64,000 nucleotides of DNA from DATJSJ01 sp035504175 (GCA_035504175.1 DATJSJ010000199.1:1-64000); one strand, 5' to 3'. Positions 1-8,479 are shown, counted from the first letter of the stretch. Program-made: numbers and translations. Notes: generated from the letters alone by a model not told the origin.

Positions 1-43
1 CCGGCCTTGACAGCGTTCCAGCCCCGTGGCGTTCGCTTGAGGT

Positions 44-64
44 GCGCTCGACGGTGTCGAGCGC
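44..64. terminator. Perfect hairpin upstream of creA
   Basis: Positions 44-52 (GCGCTCGAC) are exactly complementary to 56-64 around a GGT loop. There is no T-run on either side. It may be the terminator of a gene to the left of the window or part of the creA leader. The remainder of 1-133 shows no gene. Confidence 0.35.
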
Positions 65-133
65 GCCGACTGGCGCGCCCGTCCGATCAGGCCCGGGCGC
101 GCGGCCTGGCATCCCGCGAAGGGGAGATCGTGC

Positions 134-580
134 ATGCGCCGCCTGACCCTGTGCCTGCTGCTGCTGGCGGCCCCGGCCGCCGCGCAGACCCGCATCGGCT
201 CGATCAACACGAACTTCCGCTGGCTCGGCCCGGACGACAAGATCGTGGTCGAACGCTACGACGACCCGCTGGTGGCCAACGTCTCCTGCTACCTCTCGCG
301 GGCGCAGACCGGCGGCATCAAGGGCGGGCTCGGCCTCGCCGAGGACCCGAGCCGCTTCTCCGTCGCCTGCCGCGCCGTCGGACCCGTCACCATCCCGCCC
401 AACCTGCCGAAGAGCGCGGTCGTGGGCTTCGCCTCGGCCTCGTTGTTCTTCAAGACCTTCCAGATCCACCGCATGGTCGACCGCGAGAAGAACGTACTCG
501 TCTACACCGTGGTCAGCACCCGCCTGATCCGCGGCTCGCCGTTCAACAGCATCAGCGTGGTGCCGACGACACCGCAGTGA
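134..580 (+). CDS. creA: CreA family protein
   Basis: A 148-residue secreted protein. A cleavable signal peptide covers about residues 1-17 (charged MRR, leucine-rich core, AAAQ end). The mature part carries the CreA family blocks: a region around IGSINTNFRWLGPDDKI, then CYLSRAQTGGIKGGLGLAED at about residues 56-75, and a C-terminal GSPFNSIS. Length and motif order match E. coli CreA from end to end. The molecular role of CreA is not known; it is a conserved periplasmic protein. The ATG at 134 is preceded by GGGGAG at 121-126. The gene stands alone, convergent with the next gene on the minus strand. Confidence 0.93.
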   Translation: MRRLTLCLLLLAAPAAAQTRIGSINTNFRWLGPDDKIVVERYDDPLVANVSCYLSRAQTGGIKGGLGLAEDPSRFSVACRAVGPVTIPPNLPKSAVVGFASASLFFKTFQIHRMVDREKNVLVYTVVSTRLIRGSPFNSISVVPTTPQ

Positions 581-593
581 TCGCGCGACGGGC

Positions 594-1139
594 TCAGAGT
601 TCCGGCGGAAACGCCCGCAGCGCCTCGCGCCAAAGCCGTGCGGCCGGCTCCGCCTCGCGACAGGGCACCCGGCCCTCCTTCGCGCCGGTCTGCAGATAAT
701 GCTGGGTGGCCGAGGGGATATGCCCGGCCGCCACCGCTTCGCGCACATCGGGATACGTCTCGAGATACCAGGCCTCGTCGACCGGCGGCGGCGCCCCGCG
801 TCGCCCCTCCAGCCATCCGGATCCGATGAAGTGACGATGCAGGTCGGGAATCTCGCCCGCCGCATGCGCCTGCTGCAGGTCCGGGTTGGTGGCGAGATAC
901 CATTCGGGATCGAATGGCAGGCTGGCGGCGAAGCCCTGCAGCAACAGCCGCAGCAGGGGCGTGCCGATGCCGATCCGGGTGGGACTGCGCAGCCGCTGCG
1001 GCGTGAGGCGTAGCGCGCCGAGGATCGCCTGCGCCGGCGGCGCGTAGGTCCGAAGCCCTGCCTCCTCTTCCATCCCAGCCCGCTCCCGCCCGGGATCCTC
1101 CGATACAGGGCGGGCCGACGCAGGACAAGAAGCGGCCAT
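594..1139 (-). CDS. Small protein with two WYL-like tandem repeats
   Basis: About 181 residues, function unknown. The C-terminal two thirds hold two copies of a repeat of roughly 45 residues. The first has DPEWYLATNPDL followed by HFIGSGWLEGR, and the second has EAWYLETYPDV followed by HYLQTGAKEGR. From memory, repeats of this pattern sit at the ends of glycosyltransferases and polysaccharide-associated proteins of Acetobacteraceae; here they form nearly the whole protein. There is no signal peptide or membrane segment. The start is uncertain: a GTG at 1145, an ATG at 1139 and an ATG at 1073 behind a GGGAG are all in frame. It could be a fragment of a larger glycosyltransferase. Confidence 0.6.
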   Translation of the reverse strand: MAASCPASARPVSEDPGRERAGMEEEAGLRTYAPPAQAILGALRLTPQRLRSPTRIGIGTPLLRLLLQGFAASLPFDPEWYLATNPDLQQAHAAGEIPDLHRHFIGSGWLEGRRGAPPPVDEAWYLETYPDVREAVAAGHIPSATQHYLQTGAKEGRVPCREAEPAARLWREALRAFPPEL

Positions 1140-1410
1140 CGCCACAGTCCCGCCGCATTCTGCCCAAAGTCATTTATGCTTTATGCGGCACCGACACGCC
1201 AATCGATCTGGCAAACAATATTGAACAAGCACCCATGCGGGAAGTCAGTCGCCTCATTTCTATCCAGATACAACAGGGGCGGAACCATGTGGCAAGCGAT
1301 TCCAGACTGGTCCCATATGTATTTTGGGGTTGATTTGCCCGGCGAGAACCGCCTGAATACCGGTCTCGTCCTGCCGCCGCTTCCGCAACATCCAGCCAGA
1401 GAGACCCGAC
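1140..1410. other. AT-richer intergenic region, likely divergent promoters
   Basis: The stretch from about 1165 to 1340 is clearly lower in GC than everything around it. It lies between the divergent repeat protein and the rlpA-like gene. I see no convincing gene. It probably holds the promoters of both neighbours, but no unambiguous -35/-10 pair can be named. Confidence 0.4.
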
Positions 1411-2004
1411 ATGCGCGCTCCTGCCAAGAGAGCCTCGCTCGCCGTGCTGACCCTGGCGCTGATTGCCGCCGCGCCGATGGCCCGCGCCGCCCGGCAAGAC
1501 CGGAACGACGGCTGGCAGGAAACCGGGGAGGCCTCGTATTACGGCACCGCGTTCCGCGGCCGCCGCACCACCAGCGGCGCGCGCTTCAACCCGGCCGCCA
1601 TGACCGCGGCGCATTCCAGCCTGCCACTCGGAACCCGGGTGCGGGTCACCGACGAGACGACCGGTCGCTCCGTCGTGGTGACGATCAACGATCGCATGCC
1701 TCCGCATGGCGTCCGCATCATCGACCTGTCGCGCCATGCCGGCGAGGAACTGGGCCTGATCCGCCGCGGCACCGCCTGGGTAAAGGTGGAGCCGGTGCCG
1801 GCGGGCGAGGATGACGCAACGGAGGTGGCCGAGGCGCCGGCCGATGAGGACACGCTACCGCCGGTCAGCGCCGTGCGACATGGTCGGCGACATATGCGCC
1901 CCGCCGTCCGAGCGGTTTCGGCGGGCCTTCGGTCGAGTCACACAGGGTCTGCAACTCTAGCTCGGAGTTCAACTCCGCACCGAACAGCACAACATAGACT
2001 GTGA
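1411..2004 (+). CDS. rlpA: Septal ring lytic transglycosylase RlpA-like protein
   Basis: A 197-residue exported protein with a signal peptide at about residues 1-27 (MRAPAKR, hydrophobic core, ARA end). A double-psi beta-barrel RlpA domain follows at about 35-135. It begins GEASYYGTAFRGRRTTSG and contains the conserved LPLGTRVRVT and INDRMPPHGVRIIDLS. RlpA family proteins cut or bind denuded peptidoglycan glycan strands at the septum. There is no SPOR domain, so this is a minimal version. The last 45 or so residues are low-complexity and run into the 3' end of the convergent yihY gene (overlap 1865-2004). That tail may have arisen by loss of an earlier stop. Confidence 0.85.
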   Translation: MRAPAKRASLAVLTLALIAAAPMARAARQDRNDGWQETGEASYYGTAFRGRRTTSGARFNPAAMTAAHSSLPLGTRVRVTDETTGRSVVVTINDRMPPHGVRIIDLSRHAGEELGLIRRGTAWVKVEPVPAGEDDATEVAEAPADEDTLPPVSAVRHGRRHMRPAVRAVSAGLRSSHTGSATLARSSTPHRTAQHRL

Positions 2005-2920
2005 CGTAGAACCACATCATCACGCCGATGACGGTGGCGAGCGGCCCGTACATCGCGCTGTAGCTCGACACGCTGCCGACATAGAGCGAGAATAGCCAGG
2101 AAACGAGCAGCCAGAGCAGCGTCGCCGCCATCGAACCCGGCGTCACCCAATGCCATTTCGGCCGCCGGCGCGCGGGACCGAAGCGATACAGCAGCGACAG
2201 CGCCACCAGCACGAAAATCAGCAGCGTGATGTAGCCGGCCGCCTTCAGGAGCTGCTTCTGGTAGCTCGAGACGCCGATGAAGCTCATGACCGCCGGCATG
2301 AACACCAGCAGCGCGATCGCGAGCACGGCGCCGAGCGTGGCGCCCAGCGTCATGCCGAAGGCGACAAGCTGGAAGCGGAGAAAGCTCCGCGTCTCCTGCT
2401 CCTCGTAGGCGACGTTCAGCGCCGACAGCAGGCCCTTGGTGCCGGTGCCGGCGCTCCACAAAGTGATCAGCGAGCTGACCACCAGCCCGGCGCTGAGCGT
2501 CGCCGAGTGCTGCGACACCAGCGAATGCACGCGCTCCGAAAGCAGCGTGTAGGCGGCGGGCGGCAGCAGATGCCGCACCACCTGCAACTGCGGCTCGACG
2601 CTGAGCGGGTCGAACATCAGCCCGTAGAGCGAGACCAGCATGCTGATCGCCGGGAACAGGGCGAGGGTGGCGTAGAATGCGCAGCCGGCCGCGGCCAGGC
2701 TCATGCGGTCGGAGATCATCTCCTCGAAGCTTCGCCGCAGCACCGCCTTCCAGCCGCGCCAGGGGATCTGCGCCGGGTGGCGCGCCTGCCGTCCGAGCGC
2801 CTGCTGGGCGGGATCCTGTGCCAGGCGCAAGGCACTCTCGCCGCCGAGCAGGTTCGCTTGCGGCGCCATGGGGCCGGGAACGGGCGGCGGGGCTTGCTCG
2901 ACGTTCCCCTGGTCCGACAT
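1865..2920 (-). CDS. yihY: YihY/BrkB family inner-membrane protein
   Basis: A 351-residue integral membrane protein of the YihY/UPF0761 (BrkB) family. About 40 hydrophilic residues precede the core, which begins near WRGWKAVLRRSFEEMISDRMS. Six hydrophobic segments follow, including AAAGCAFYATLALFPAISML, VVSSLITLWSAGTG and ATVIGVMMWFYVTVYVVLFG. The C-terminal GAELNSELE is typical of the family. It was once named ribonuclease BN in error; its true role is unknown. The ATG at 2920 is clear. Its 3' end overlaps the convergent rlpA-like gene by 140 bases. Confidence 0.92.
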   Translation of the reverse strand: MSDQGNVEQAPPPVPGPMAPQANLLGGESALRLAQDPAQQALGRQARHPAQIPWRGWKAVLRRSFEEMISDRMSLAAAGCAFYATLALFPAISMLVSLYGLMFDPLSVEPQLQVVRHLLPPAAYTLLSERVHSLVSQHSATLSAGLVVSSLITLWSAGTGTKGLLSALNVAYEEQETRSFLRFQLVAFGMTLGATLGAVLAIALLVFMPAVMSFIGVSSYQKQLLKAAGYITLLIFVLVALSLLYRFGPARRRPKWHWVTPGSMAATLLWLLVSWLFSLYVGSVSSYSAMYGPLATVIGVMMWFYVTVYVVLFGAELNSELELQTLCDSTEGPPKPLGRRGAYVADHVARR

Positions 2921-3139
2921 GGACCGTTCTCCCTTCGCGTGCGCAACGACCCCGCTGTCAACGCCACCGCGGGCACGGCGGTTGCAGGCGCGGCCGTGAG
3001 CAACGGCGAGCGGCTCCGCGTCCGGCCGGGAGAGGGGGCTCCGGACGGCGCGATCCCACTGTCCGCCGCAGCGCCGCCAGGCTGAAGCTTTTTTTCTTGC
3101 GCCCGGGGGCCACCGGCCCTATCTGCGGCCCTACGCAGC

Positions 3140-3305
3140 AACGCACGTGCCTCTGGCCCCTTGGGGTTTACGCAACGACGTCAAGCGTTCTGGCACTTCT
3201 TGGGGCTGCCTTGCCCCTTTCTGGTCGCTGGTTCGTTCGACCGTTTCGTCAACTCCGCCCGCCGCCTCCACTCAGGCGGGCGTCCGATTAGGGAGGCGCG
3301 GCGCG
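3140..3305 (+). promoter_or_regulatory. Structured 5' leader of the decarboxylase gene
   Basis: The 160 bases before the start codon contain several self-complementary blocks. CCCCTTGGGG lies at 3157-3166 and GGGGC...GCCCC at 3202-3217, followed by TTT. The first block could pair with the second, giving mutually exclusive structures such as an attenuator. In Alphaproteobacteria the speF RNA motif lies upstream of ornithine decarboxylase genes. I cannot confirm a match to that motif by eye. The ribosome site GGGAGG is at 3291-3296. Positions 2921-3139 hold no evident gene and should contain the yihY promoter. Confidence 0.35.
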
Positions 3306-4436
3306 ATGACCCCGAAAATCGCCCGATTCCTTGCCGACAGGCAGCCGGTGACGCCGTGCCTGGTCATGGATCTCGATCGCGTGGAGCAGAATTTCCACGC
3401 GCTGCGGCGCGCCCTGCCGCTGGCCAGCATCTACTACGCCGTGAAGGCCAATCCCGCCGCGCCGGTGCTGGACCGTCTGGTGCATCTGGGAAGCTTCTTC
3501 GATGCCGCCGGCATCGAAGAAGTCGAGGCCTGCCTGCGCGCCGGCGCGCAGCCCGCGGCGATCAGCTTCGGCAACACGGTGAAGAAGGCCGCCGCGATCC
3601 GCCGCGCGCACGAGGCCGGGGTTTCGCTCTTCGCCTTCGATTCCGTGGAGGAGCTGGAGAAGCTGGCGCGACATGCACCTGGCAGCCGCGTCTATTGCCG
3701 GGTCATGGTCGACAATGGCGGCGCCGACTGGCCGCTGTCGCGCAAGTTCGGCGCCAGTGCCGAGATGGCGCGGACGCTGATGCTGCGCGCCGGCGAACTC
3801 GGCCTCGACCCGTACGGGCTCTCCTTCCATGTCGGCAGCCAGCAGACGACGACGGCGAGCTACGAGGCGGCGGTCGGCCGCGTTGCGATGGTCTTCACCG
3901 ATCTGCGCGAGGCCGGCGTCAATCTGCGCATGCTCAACCTCGGCGGCGGTTTTCCCGCCCGCTACCGCGATGCGGTGCCGGAGCTCGACACCTTCGCGCA
4001 GGCGATCATGGGTGCGATGGTCCGCTATTTCGGCAACGCGCTGCCGGAGATGGTGATCGAGCCCGGCCGCAGCATCGTCGCCGATGCCGGCGTGGTCAGC
4101 ACCGAGGTGGTGCTGGTCAGCCGGCGCGACCCGAATGACCCGGTGCGCTGGGTGTATCTCGATATCGGCCGCTTCGGCGGCCTAGCGGAGACCGAGGGCG
4201 AGGCGATCCGCTACCGGCTGCAGACGCCGCATGACGGCGAGCCCGACGGACCGGTGACGATCGCCGGCCCGACCTGCGACGGCGTCGACATCCTGTACGA
4301 GCGGTCCAACTACCGCCTGCCGCTGCCGCTCACCGCCGGCGATCGGGTGGAGCTGCTCGCGACCGGCGCCTACGTCACCACCTACGCGAGCCAGGGCTTC
4401 AACGGCTTCGCCCCGCTCGCGGAACACTACGTCTGA
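3306..4436 (+). CDS. Fold-III PLP-dependent ornithine/lysine-type decarboxylase
   Basis: A 376-residue alanine-racemase-fold decarboxylase, probably ornithine decarboxylase making putrescine for polyamine synthesis. The N-terminal barrel carries YYAVKANPAAPVL with the PLP lysine at about residue 47. It also has the SFHVGSQQ motif and LNLGGGFPARY. The C-terminal part has EPGRSIVADAG and GPTCDGVDIL; Cys324 in the latter is the conserved active-site cysteine contributed across the dimer. The length fits bacterial eukaryote-like ODCs. Lysine decarboxylase or a dual enzyme cannot be excluded from sequence alone. ATG 3306 was chosen over an in-frame GTG at 3147 because GGGAGG sits 9 bases upstream and homology begins immediately after it. 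Confidence 0.88.
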   Translation: MTPKIARFLADRQPVTPCLVMDLDRVEQNFHALRRALPLASIYYAVKANPAAPVLDRLVHLGSFFDAAGIEEVEACLRAGAQPAAISFGNTVKKAAAIRRAHEAGVSLFAFDSVEELEKLARHAPGSRVYCRVMVDNGGADWPLSRKFGASAEMARTLMLRAGELGLDPYGLSFHVGSQQTTTASYEAAVGRVAMVFTDLREAGVNLRMLNLGGGFPARYRDAVPELDTFAQAIMGAMVRYFGNALPEMVIEPGRSIVADAGVVSTEVVLVSRRDPNDPVRWVYLDIGRFGGLAETEGEAIRYRLQTPHDGEPDGPVTIAGPTCDGVDILYERSNYRLPLPLTAGDRVELLATGAYVTTYASQGFNGFAPLAEHYV

Positions 4437-4583
4437 CGATCCACGTCGCGGCCGGTCGGCGCGTCGGCGCCGGCGTGCCGCGGCGTGGGCGCCCCGGGGC
4501 CGATCCGTAACGCGGTCGACCCGCCGATCGAGATCGGCGCCGACTGCGGCCCGCCCCGAGGATGGTGCTCGCGCCAGCCCCGC

Positions 4584-5393
4584 TCAGACCGCCAGCGTTA
4601 CGGCGACGGGCACATGGTCGGAGGCGGCGGGCCAGTCGCGCGCGTCCTTCAGGACGAGCTGGTCCTGCAGCGCCGGGCGCAGGTCCGGCGTCACCCAGAC
4701 ATGGTCGAGGCGCCGGCCGCGATCGGAGAGACGCCAGTCGCGGTTGCGGTACGACCACCAGGTGAACAGCTTCTGCTCCGGCGGCACGAAATGGCGCACC
4801 GCGTCGATGAAATGCGTGCGCTGCCAGGCCTGTAGATGCTCGACCTCGATCGGCGTGTGGCTGACCACGCTCAGGAGCTGGCGATGGCTCCAGACATCGG
4901 TCTCGAGCGGCGCGATGTTGAGGTCGCCGACCAGGACGCAGCGCGCGAGCCTGGTGCGGGCGGCGAACCAGTTGGTCGCCTCGGCGACGAAGGCGAGCTT
5001 GTGGGCGAATTTCGGGTTCGCCACCGGGTCGGGGACGTCGCCGCCGGCGGGGACATAGAAATCGTGCAACTCGACCGGGCCGGAGGGCGTCGCGATGCTG
5101 ACGGCCAGGTGCCGGCAATCGCCGCGCGCGCACCAGTCGGGCGCGGCGTCGTCCACGGCGAGCGGCAGGCGCGAGAGGATGGCGACACCGTTGTAGCCCT
5201 TCATGCCGCGGCGGGCGACGTACGGATAGCCTAGTTCCGCCGGGCCGCCCTCGGGGAACAGCGCGTCCGGCACCTTGGTCTCCTGCAGGCAGATCACGTC
5301 CGGGTCGAGCGCCTCGACCAGGTGGCGCAGCAGGTTCAGCCGCAGGCGCAGCGAGTTGATGTTCCAGGTGGCGATTCGCAGGCGCTGCGGCAT
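4584..5393 (-). CDS. xthA: Exodeoxyribonuclease III
   Basis: A 269-residue AP endonuclease/3'-5' exonuclease for base-excision repair. The endonuclease/exonuclease/phosphatase fold is complete. RIATWNINSLRLR holds the first metal-site Asn, LQETK the catalytic Glu, and VGDLNIAP the Asp/Asn pair. LDHVWVTPDL and AASDHVPVAV carry the terminal Asp-His. ATG 5393 is chosen because the family starts at that point; the open frame upstream is low-complexity. The gene is divergent from the Liv operon with a 149-base gap, which presumably holds both promoters. Confidence 0.95.
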   Translation of the reverse strand: MPQRLRIATWNINSLRLRLNLLRHLVEALDPDVICLQETKVPDALFPEGGPAELGYPYVARRGMKGYNGVAILSRLPLAVDDAAPDWCARGDCRHLAVSIATPSGPVELHDFYVPAGGDVPDPVANPKFAHKLAFVAEATNWFAARTRLARCVLVGDLNIAPLETDVWSHRQLLSVVSHTPIEVEHLQAWQRTHFIDAVRHFVPPEQKLFTWWSYRNRDWRLSDRGRRLDHVWVTPDLRPALQDQLVLKDARDWPAASDHVPVAVTLAV

Positions 5394-5542
5394 GGCGGAT
5401 TGTGTCGCCCGTGCGCAGGACCCTGGCAAGCGGGGCGCCGGGCCGTGCCCGGCCGGTCTTGCCCTGCGGTCTTGCCCTGCATGGGCAGGATTGGTCTTCT
5501 GCCCCGGTCGAGACGGGCTCGAGCGGCGCGGGGAGGAACGGG

Positions 5543-6664
5543 ATGAAGCGGCACTGGCGGCTGGGCGCGGCGCTGCTTGGCGCGGCAATGGGCTTGGTCG
5601 CGGGTGGTGCGGCGCCGGTGCCGGTCGGCGCGATCGAGATCCTGAGCGGCCCGAATGCCGCCTACGGCACCGCGATCCGCAACGGCCTGATGCTGAAGCT
5701 GGGCGAGATCGAGGCGCATCCGGCCGCCGGGCAGCTTCCGATCACGCTCAGGGTCGAGGATTCGGCCGGGCAAAAGGCGCAGGCGATCAATGCCGCGCGG
5801 ATTCTGATCGGCCGCGACCATGTGGCGGCGATCATCGGCCCGACGCTTTCGAACGAGATGTTCGCGGTCGGTCCGGTGACGAATGGGCGGCGCATCCCGA
5901 CCATCGGCACCTCGACCACCGCCAAGGGCATCACCGATATCGGCCCCTATATCTTCCGCACGTCGCTGCCCGAAGCCGATGTGGTGCCGGTCACGATCCG
6001 CGCGGCGCAACAGAAATTCGGCGTCAAGACGATCGCGCTGATGTACGCCGATGACGACGCGTTCTCGAAGTCGAGCTTCGACGTGATGCGTGATGCGGCG
6101 CAGAAGGCCGGCCTGAAAGTGGTTGCGGTGGAGAGTTTCGGCAGCCGCGACACCGATTTCGCGCCGCAGCTCACGCGGATCAAGGCGCTGAAGCCGGACG
6201 CGGTCGGCATCGCGGCGCTGGTGGAACCGACTGCCGGCGTGCTGCTGCAGGCACGGCAGCTCGGCTTCGGCAAGGAGACGCTGTTCATCGGCGGCAATGG
6301 CGCGAATTCGCCGAAGCTCGGTCAGATCGCGGGCGCGGCCGCAGATGGCCTGATCGTCGGCAGCCCGTGGTTCCTGGGCAAGGACGACCCGGCCAACAAG
6401 GCCTTCGTCGCCGCGTTCCGCGCGAAGTATGGGCATGATCCGGACCAGTTCGCGGCGCAGGCCTACGACACGATGGGCATCCTGGCGCAGGCGATCGACC
6501 GCGCCGGCGGCGACGACCCGAAGCGGATTCGCGATGCGCTGATGCAGACCGATTATCAGGGCGTGATGGGCCCGTTCCGCTTCACCGCGCATCGCGACCC
6601 GGCGCTCACCTCCGGCGTGGTGGTGCTGGTGATGCATGGCGGGGCGTTCCAGATCCTGAAGTAG
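5543..6664 (+). CDS. livK: Branched-chain amino-acid ABC transporter, substrate-binding protein
   Basis: A 373-residue periplasmic binding protein (Leu/Ile/Val-binding type). The signal peptide covers about residues 1-28, and the mature protein begins near VGAIEILSGPNAAYG. Two Rossmann-like lobes carry IIGPTLSNEMFAVGPVTNG, TTAKGITDIGPYIFRT and ALMYADDDAF, which are usual family landmarks. ATG 5543 has GGGGAGGAA just upstream. It is the first gene of a five-gene operon with livH, livM, livG and livF. The ligand may be a branched-chain amino acid or an aromatic or other organic acid; LivK-type proteins are diverse, so the substrate is open. Confidence 0.92.
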   Translation: MKRHWRLGAALLGAAMGLVAGGAAPVPVGAIEILSGPNAAYGTAIRNGLMLKLGEIEAHPAAGQLPITLRVEDSAGQKAQAINAARILIGRDHVAAIIGPTLSNEMFAVGPVTNGRRIPTIGTSTTAKGITDIGPYIFRTSLPEADVVPVTIRAAQQKFGVKTIALMYADDDAFSKSSFDVMRDAAQKAGLKVVAVESFGSRDTDFAPQLTRIKALKPDAVGIAALVEPTAGVLLQARQLGFGKETLFIGGNGANSPKLGQIAGAAADGLIVGSPWFLGKDDPANKAFVAAFRAKYGHDPDQFAAQAYDTMGILAQAIDRAGGDDPKRIRDALMQTDYQGVMGPFRFTAHRDPALTSGVVVLVMHGGAFQILK

Positions 6665-6672
6665 CGGCCGCG

Positions 6673-7554
6673 ATGCTGGCGCAGCAGCTCGTCAACGGCA
6701 TCATGCTCGGCGCGACCTATGCGCTGTTCGCGCTCGGCTTCACGCTGATGTTCGGCGTGCTGCGGGTGGTCAACCTGACATACGGCTTCTATTTCTCCGC
6801 CGGCGCGTTCCTCGCTCTCGGCCTGGTGCGGGGATGGGGCTGGCCGATCTGGGCGGCGTTGCCGATCGCTGCGATCGGCACCGGGCTGGTCGCGGTCGTC
6901 GTTGACTGGCTGCTGCTCGCGCGGCTGCGGCGGATGCGGGCGCCGGAGCTTGCGTCGCTGATGGTCACGCTGGGCGCCGTGTTGGCGCTCTATTCGGCGA
7001 TGACGATGGTGCTGGGATCCGACATACGGCGCCTGCCACCGGGCGCTTTTCCGGGTGGGGCGATCGTGCTCGGCCCGGTGCGCGTGACTGCCGCGCAACT
7101 TCTGATCGTGGGCGCCGTGGTCGTGCTGGTCGCGTTCCTGCTGTGGCTGTTGCGACGGACGCGGTTGGGGCTGGCGATTCGCGCGGTTGCGGTGAATGCG
7201 GAAGCGGCGTCGCTGATGGGCATCGATGCGACGCGCATCGCTGCGGTGGTGTCGTTCGTCGCCGGCACGCTCGCCGGTGCCGCCGGCGTGTTGCTTGGTC
7301 TCGCCTTCAATGCGATCGAGCCGTACATGGGCGAGGCGATGATGCTGCGTGGCTTTGCGGTGGTTATTCTCGGCGGTCTCGGTGATGTCGGTGGTGCGCT
7401 GTTCGCCGGTCTGCTGCTCGGCGTGGTCGAGACCCTGACCGCAGGTTATCTGGCTTCGGGCCTGAAGGATGCCGTCGGTTTCGCGCTGATGGTGTTGGTC
7501 CTGTGGACCCGTCCCACCGGCCTGTTCGGCCGCGCGGTCTTACGTCGCGCATGA
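6673..7554 (+). CDS. livH: Branched-chain amino-acid ABC transporter permease LivH
   Basis: A 293-residue inner-membrane permease with about eight hydrophobic segments. It starts MLAQQLVNGIMLGATYALFA, typical of LivH. GFTLMFGVLRVVNLTYG is the conserved first coupling region, and VILGGLGDVGGALFAGLLLG near the C-terminus is the family signature. It begins 8 bases after the livK stop. The livH-livM gap of 76 bases is unusual for this operon because it contains strong GC hairpins. Confidence 0.94.
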   Translation: MLAQQLVNGIMLGATYALFALGFTLMFGVLRVVNLTYGFYFSAGAFLALGLVRGWGWPIWAALPIAAIGTGLVAVVVDWLLLARLRRMRAPELASLMVTLGAVLALYSAMTMVLGSDIRRLPPGAFPGGAIVLGPVRVTAAQLLIVGAVVVLVAFLLWLLRRTRLGLAIRAVAVNAEAASLMGIDATRIAAVVSFVAGTLAGAAGVLLGLAFNAIEPYMGEAMMLRGFAVVILGGLGDVGGALFAGLLLGVVETLTAGYLASGLKDAVGFALMVLVLWTRPTGLFGRAVLRRA

Positions 7555-7568
7555 ACCGGAATGGGGGT

Positions 7569-7625
7569 CCGGGGCCTCAGGCCCCGGCCGGGGGTGCAGG
7601 GGGGCGGAGCCCCCCTGGCCTTTTT
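7569..7625 (+). repeat. GC-rich double-hairpin intergenic repeat, copy 1
   Basis: Two hairpins fill the livH-livM gap. CCGGGGCC and GGCCCCGG pair around TCA at 7569-7587. GGGGGGC and GCCCCCC pair around GGA at 7599-7615, followed by TGGCCTTTTTG. The second half matches the reverse complement of the element at 24983-25007 (GGGGCGGAGCCCC then TGGCCTTT). The element also resembles 21026-21058 in carrying GGGTGCAGGGG. I infer one repeat family. In this place it could act as an intra-operon attenuator or mRNA stabiliser. Confidence 0.6.
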
Positions 7626-7630
7626 GTCTG

Positions 7631-8479
7631 ATGCCCGCCTGGCTGAACGACTTCCTGTGGACCTACCAGACCCTGATCACCAGTCTGGGCGTGAACGGCC
7701 TTTTGGCGTTGTCGATGTATGTCGTGCTCGCCGCCGGCCAGCTCTCGCTCGGCCAAGCGGCGTTCATGGGCTTGGGCGCTTATTCCTCTTCACTGTTGAC
7801 GCTGAAGCTCGGCTGGCCGTTTGCCGTCGTGCTGCCGCTCTCGATCGTGGCGCCGGTCGCGTTCGCGCTGCTGATCGGTGGCCCGACGCTGCGGTTGTCC
7901 GGCGTCTATCTGGCGATTGCGACGATCGGTCTCGGCGAGGTTTTGCGCGCGGCGTATCTGAACGTCGACTTCGTGGGTGGCGCTCTCGGTCTGTCCGGCA
8001 TTCCGCAGGAGGCCGATCCCGGGATGATCTATGCGCTGCTGGTCGTGGTGACGGCGGCGCTGTGGCGTGTCGGGCGCAGCCGGATCGGCCGGGCGATGGA
8101 GGCGATCCGGGAGGATGCGGCGGCGGCGGAAGTGCTGGGTGTCGATCTGCGCCTGTATCGGATGGGTGTGCTGGTCGCGTCGGCGGCGATTGCCGGTGTC
8201 GCCGGCTGCCTGGACGCGCACAGCAACTCCTTCATCGGCCCGAACGAGTTCGGGTTCGAGCCGGCGGTCACGATCCTGTCGTTCGCGTTGCTGGGTGGGA
8301 TCGGCACGCCGCTGGGGCCGGTGCTCGGTGCGTGGGTGCTGACGCTGCTGCCGGAGCTGCTGCGCGGGTTCTCCGATCTGAGGCTGGTGGTCAACGGGGC
8401 GATCATCGTGCTGGTGGTGCTGTTCCGTCCGGGCGGGCTGCTGCCGTGGCGTCTGGCCCGACGGCCACGCGTCGCGTGA
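7631..8479 (+). CDS. livM: Branched-chain amino-acid ABC transporter permease LivM
   Basis: A 282-residue permease with eight or more hydrophobic stretches. LSMYVVLAAGQLSLGQAAFM and GPTLRLSGVYLAIATIGLGE are the standard LivM blocks. FALLGGIGTPLGPVLGAW near the end is the cytoplasmic loop that contacts the ATPases. It pairs with LivH to form the membrane channel. Its stop overlaps the livG GTG start, so the two are translationally coupled. Confidence 0.94.
   Translation: MPAWLNDFLWTYQTLITSLGVNGLLALSMYVVLAAGQLSLGQAAFMGLGAYSSSLLTLKLGWPFAVVLPLSIVAPVAFALLIGGPTLRLSGVYLAIATIGLGEVLRAAYLNVDFVGGALGLSGIPQEADPGMIYALLVVVTAALWRVGRSRIGRAMEAIREDAAAAEVLGVDLRLYRMGVLVASAAIAGVAGCLDAHSNSFIGPNEFGFEPAVTILSFALLGGIGTPLGPVLGAWVLTLLPELLRGFSDLRLVVNGAIIVLVVLFRPGGLLPWRLARRPRVA

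Noticed and set aside
3161..4138. Alternative frame through the decarboxylase leader and gene
   Set aside because: Past 3306 it lies out of frame within a clearly coding gene; its start has no ribosome site.
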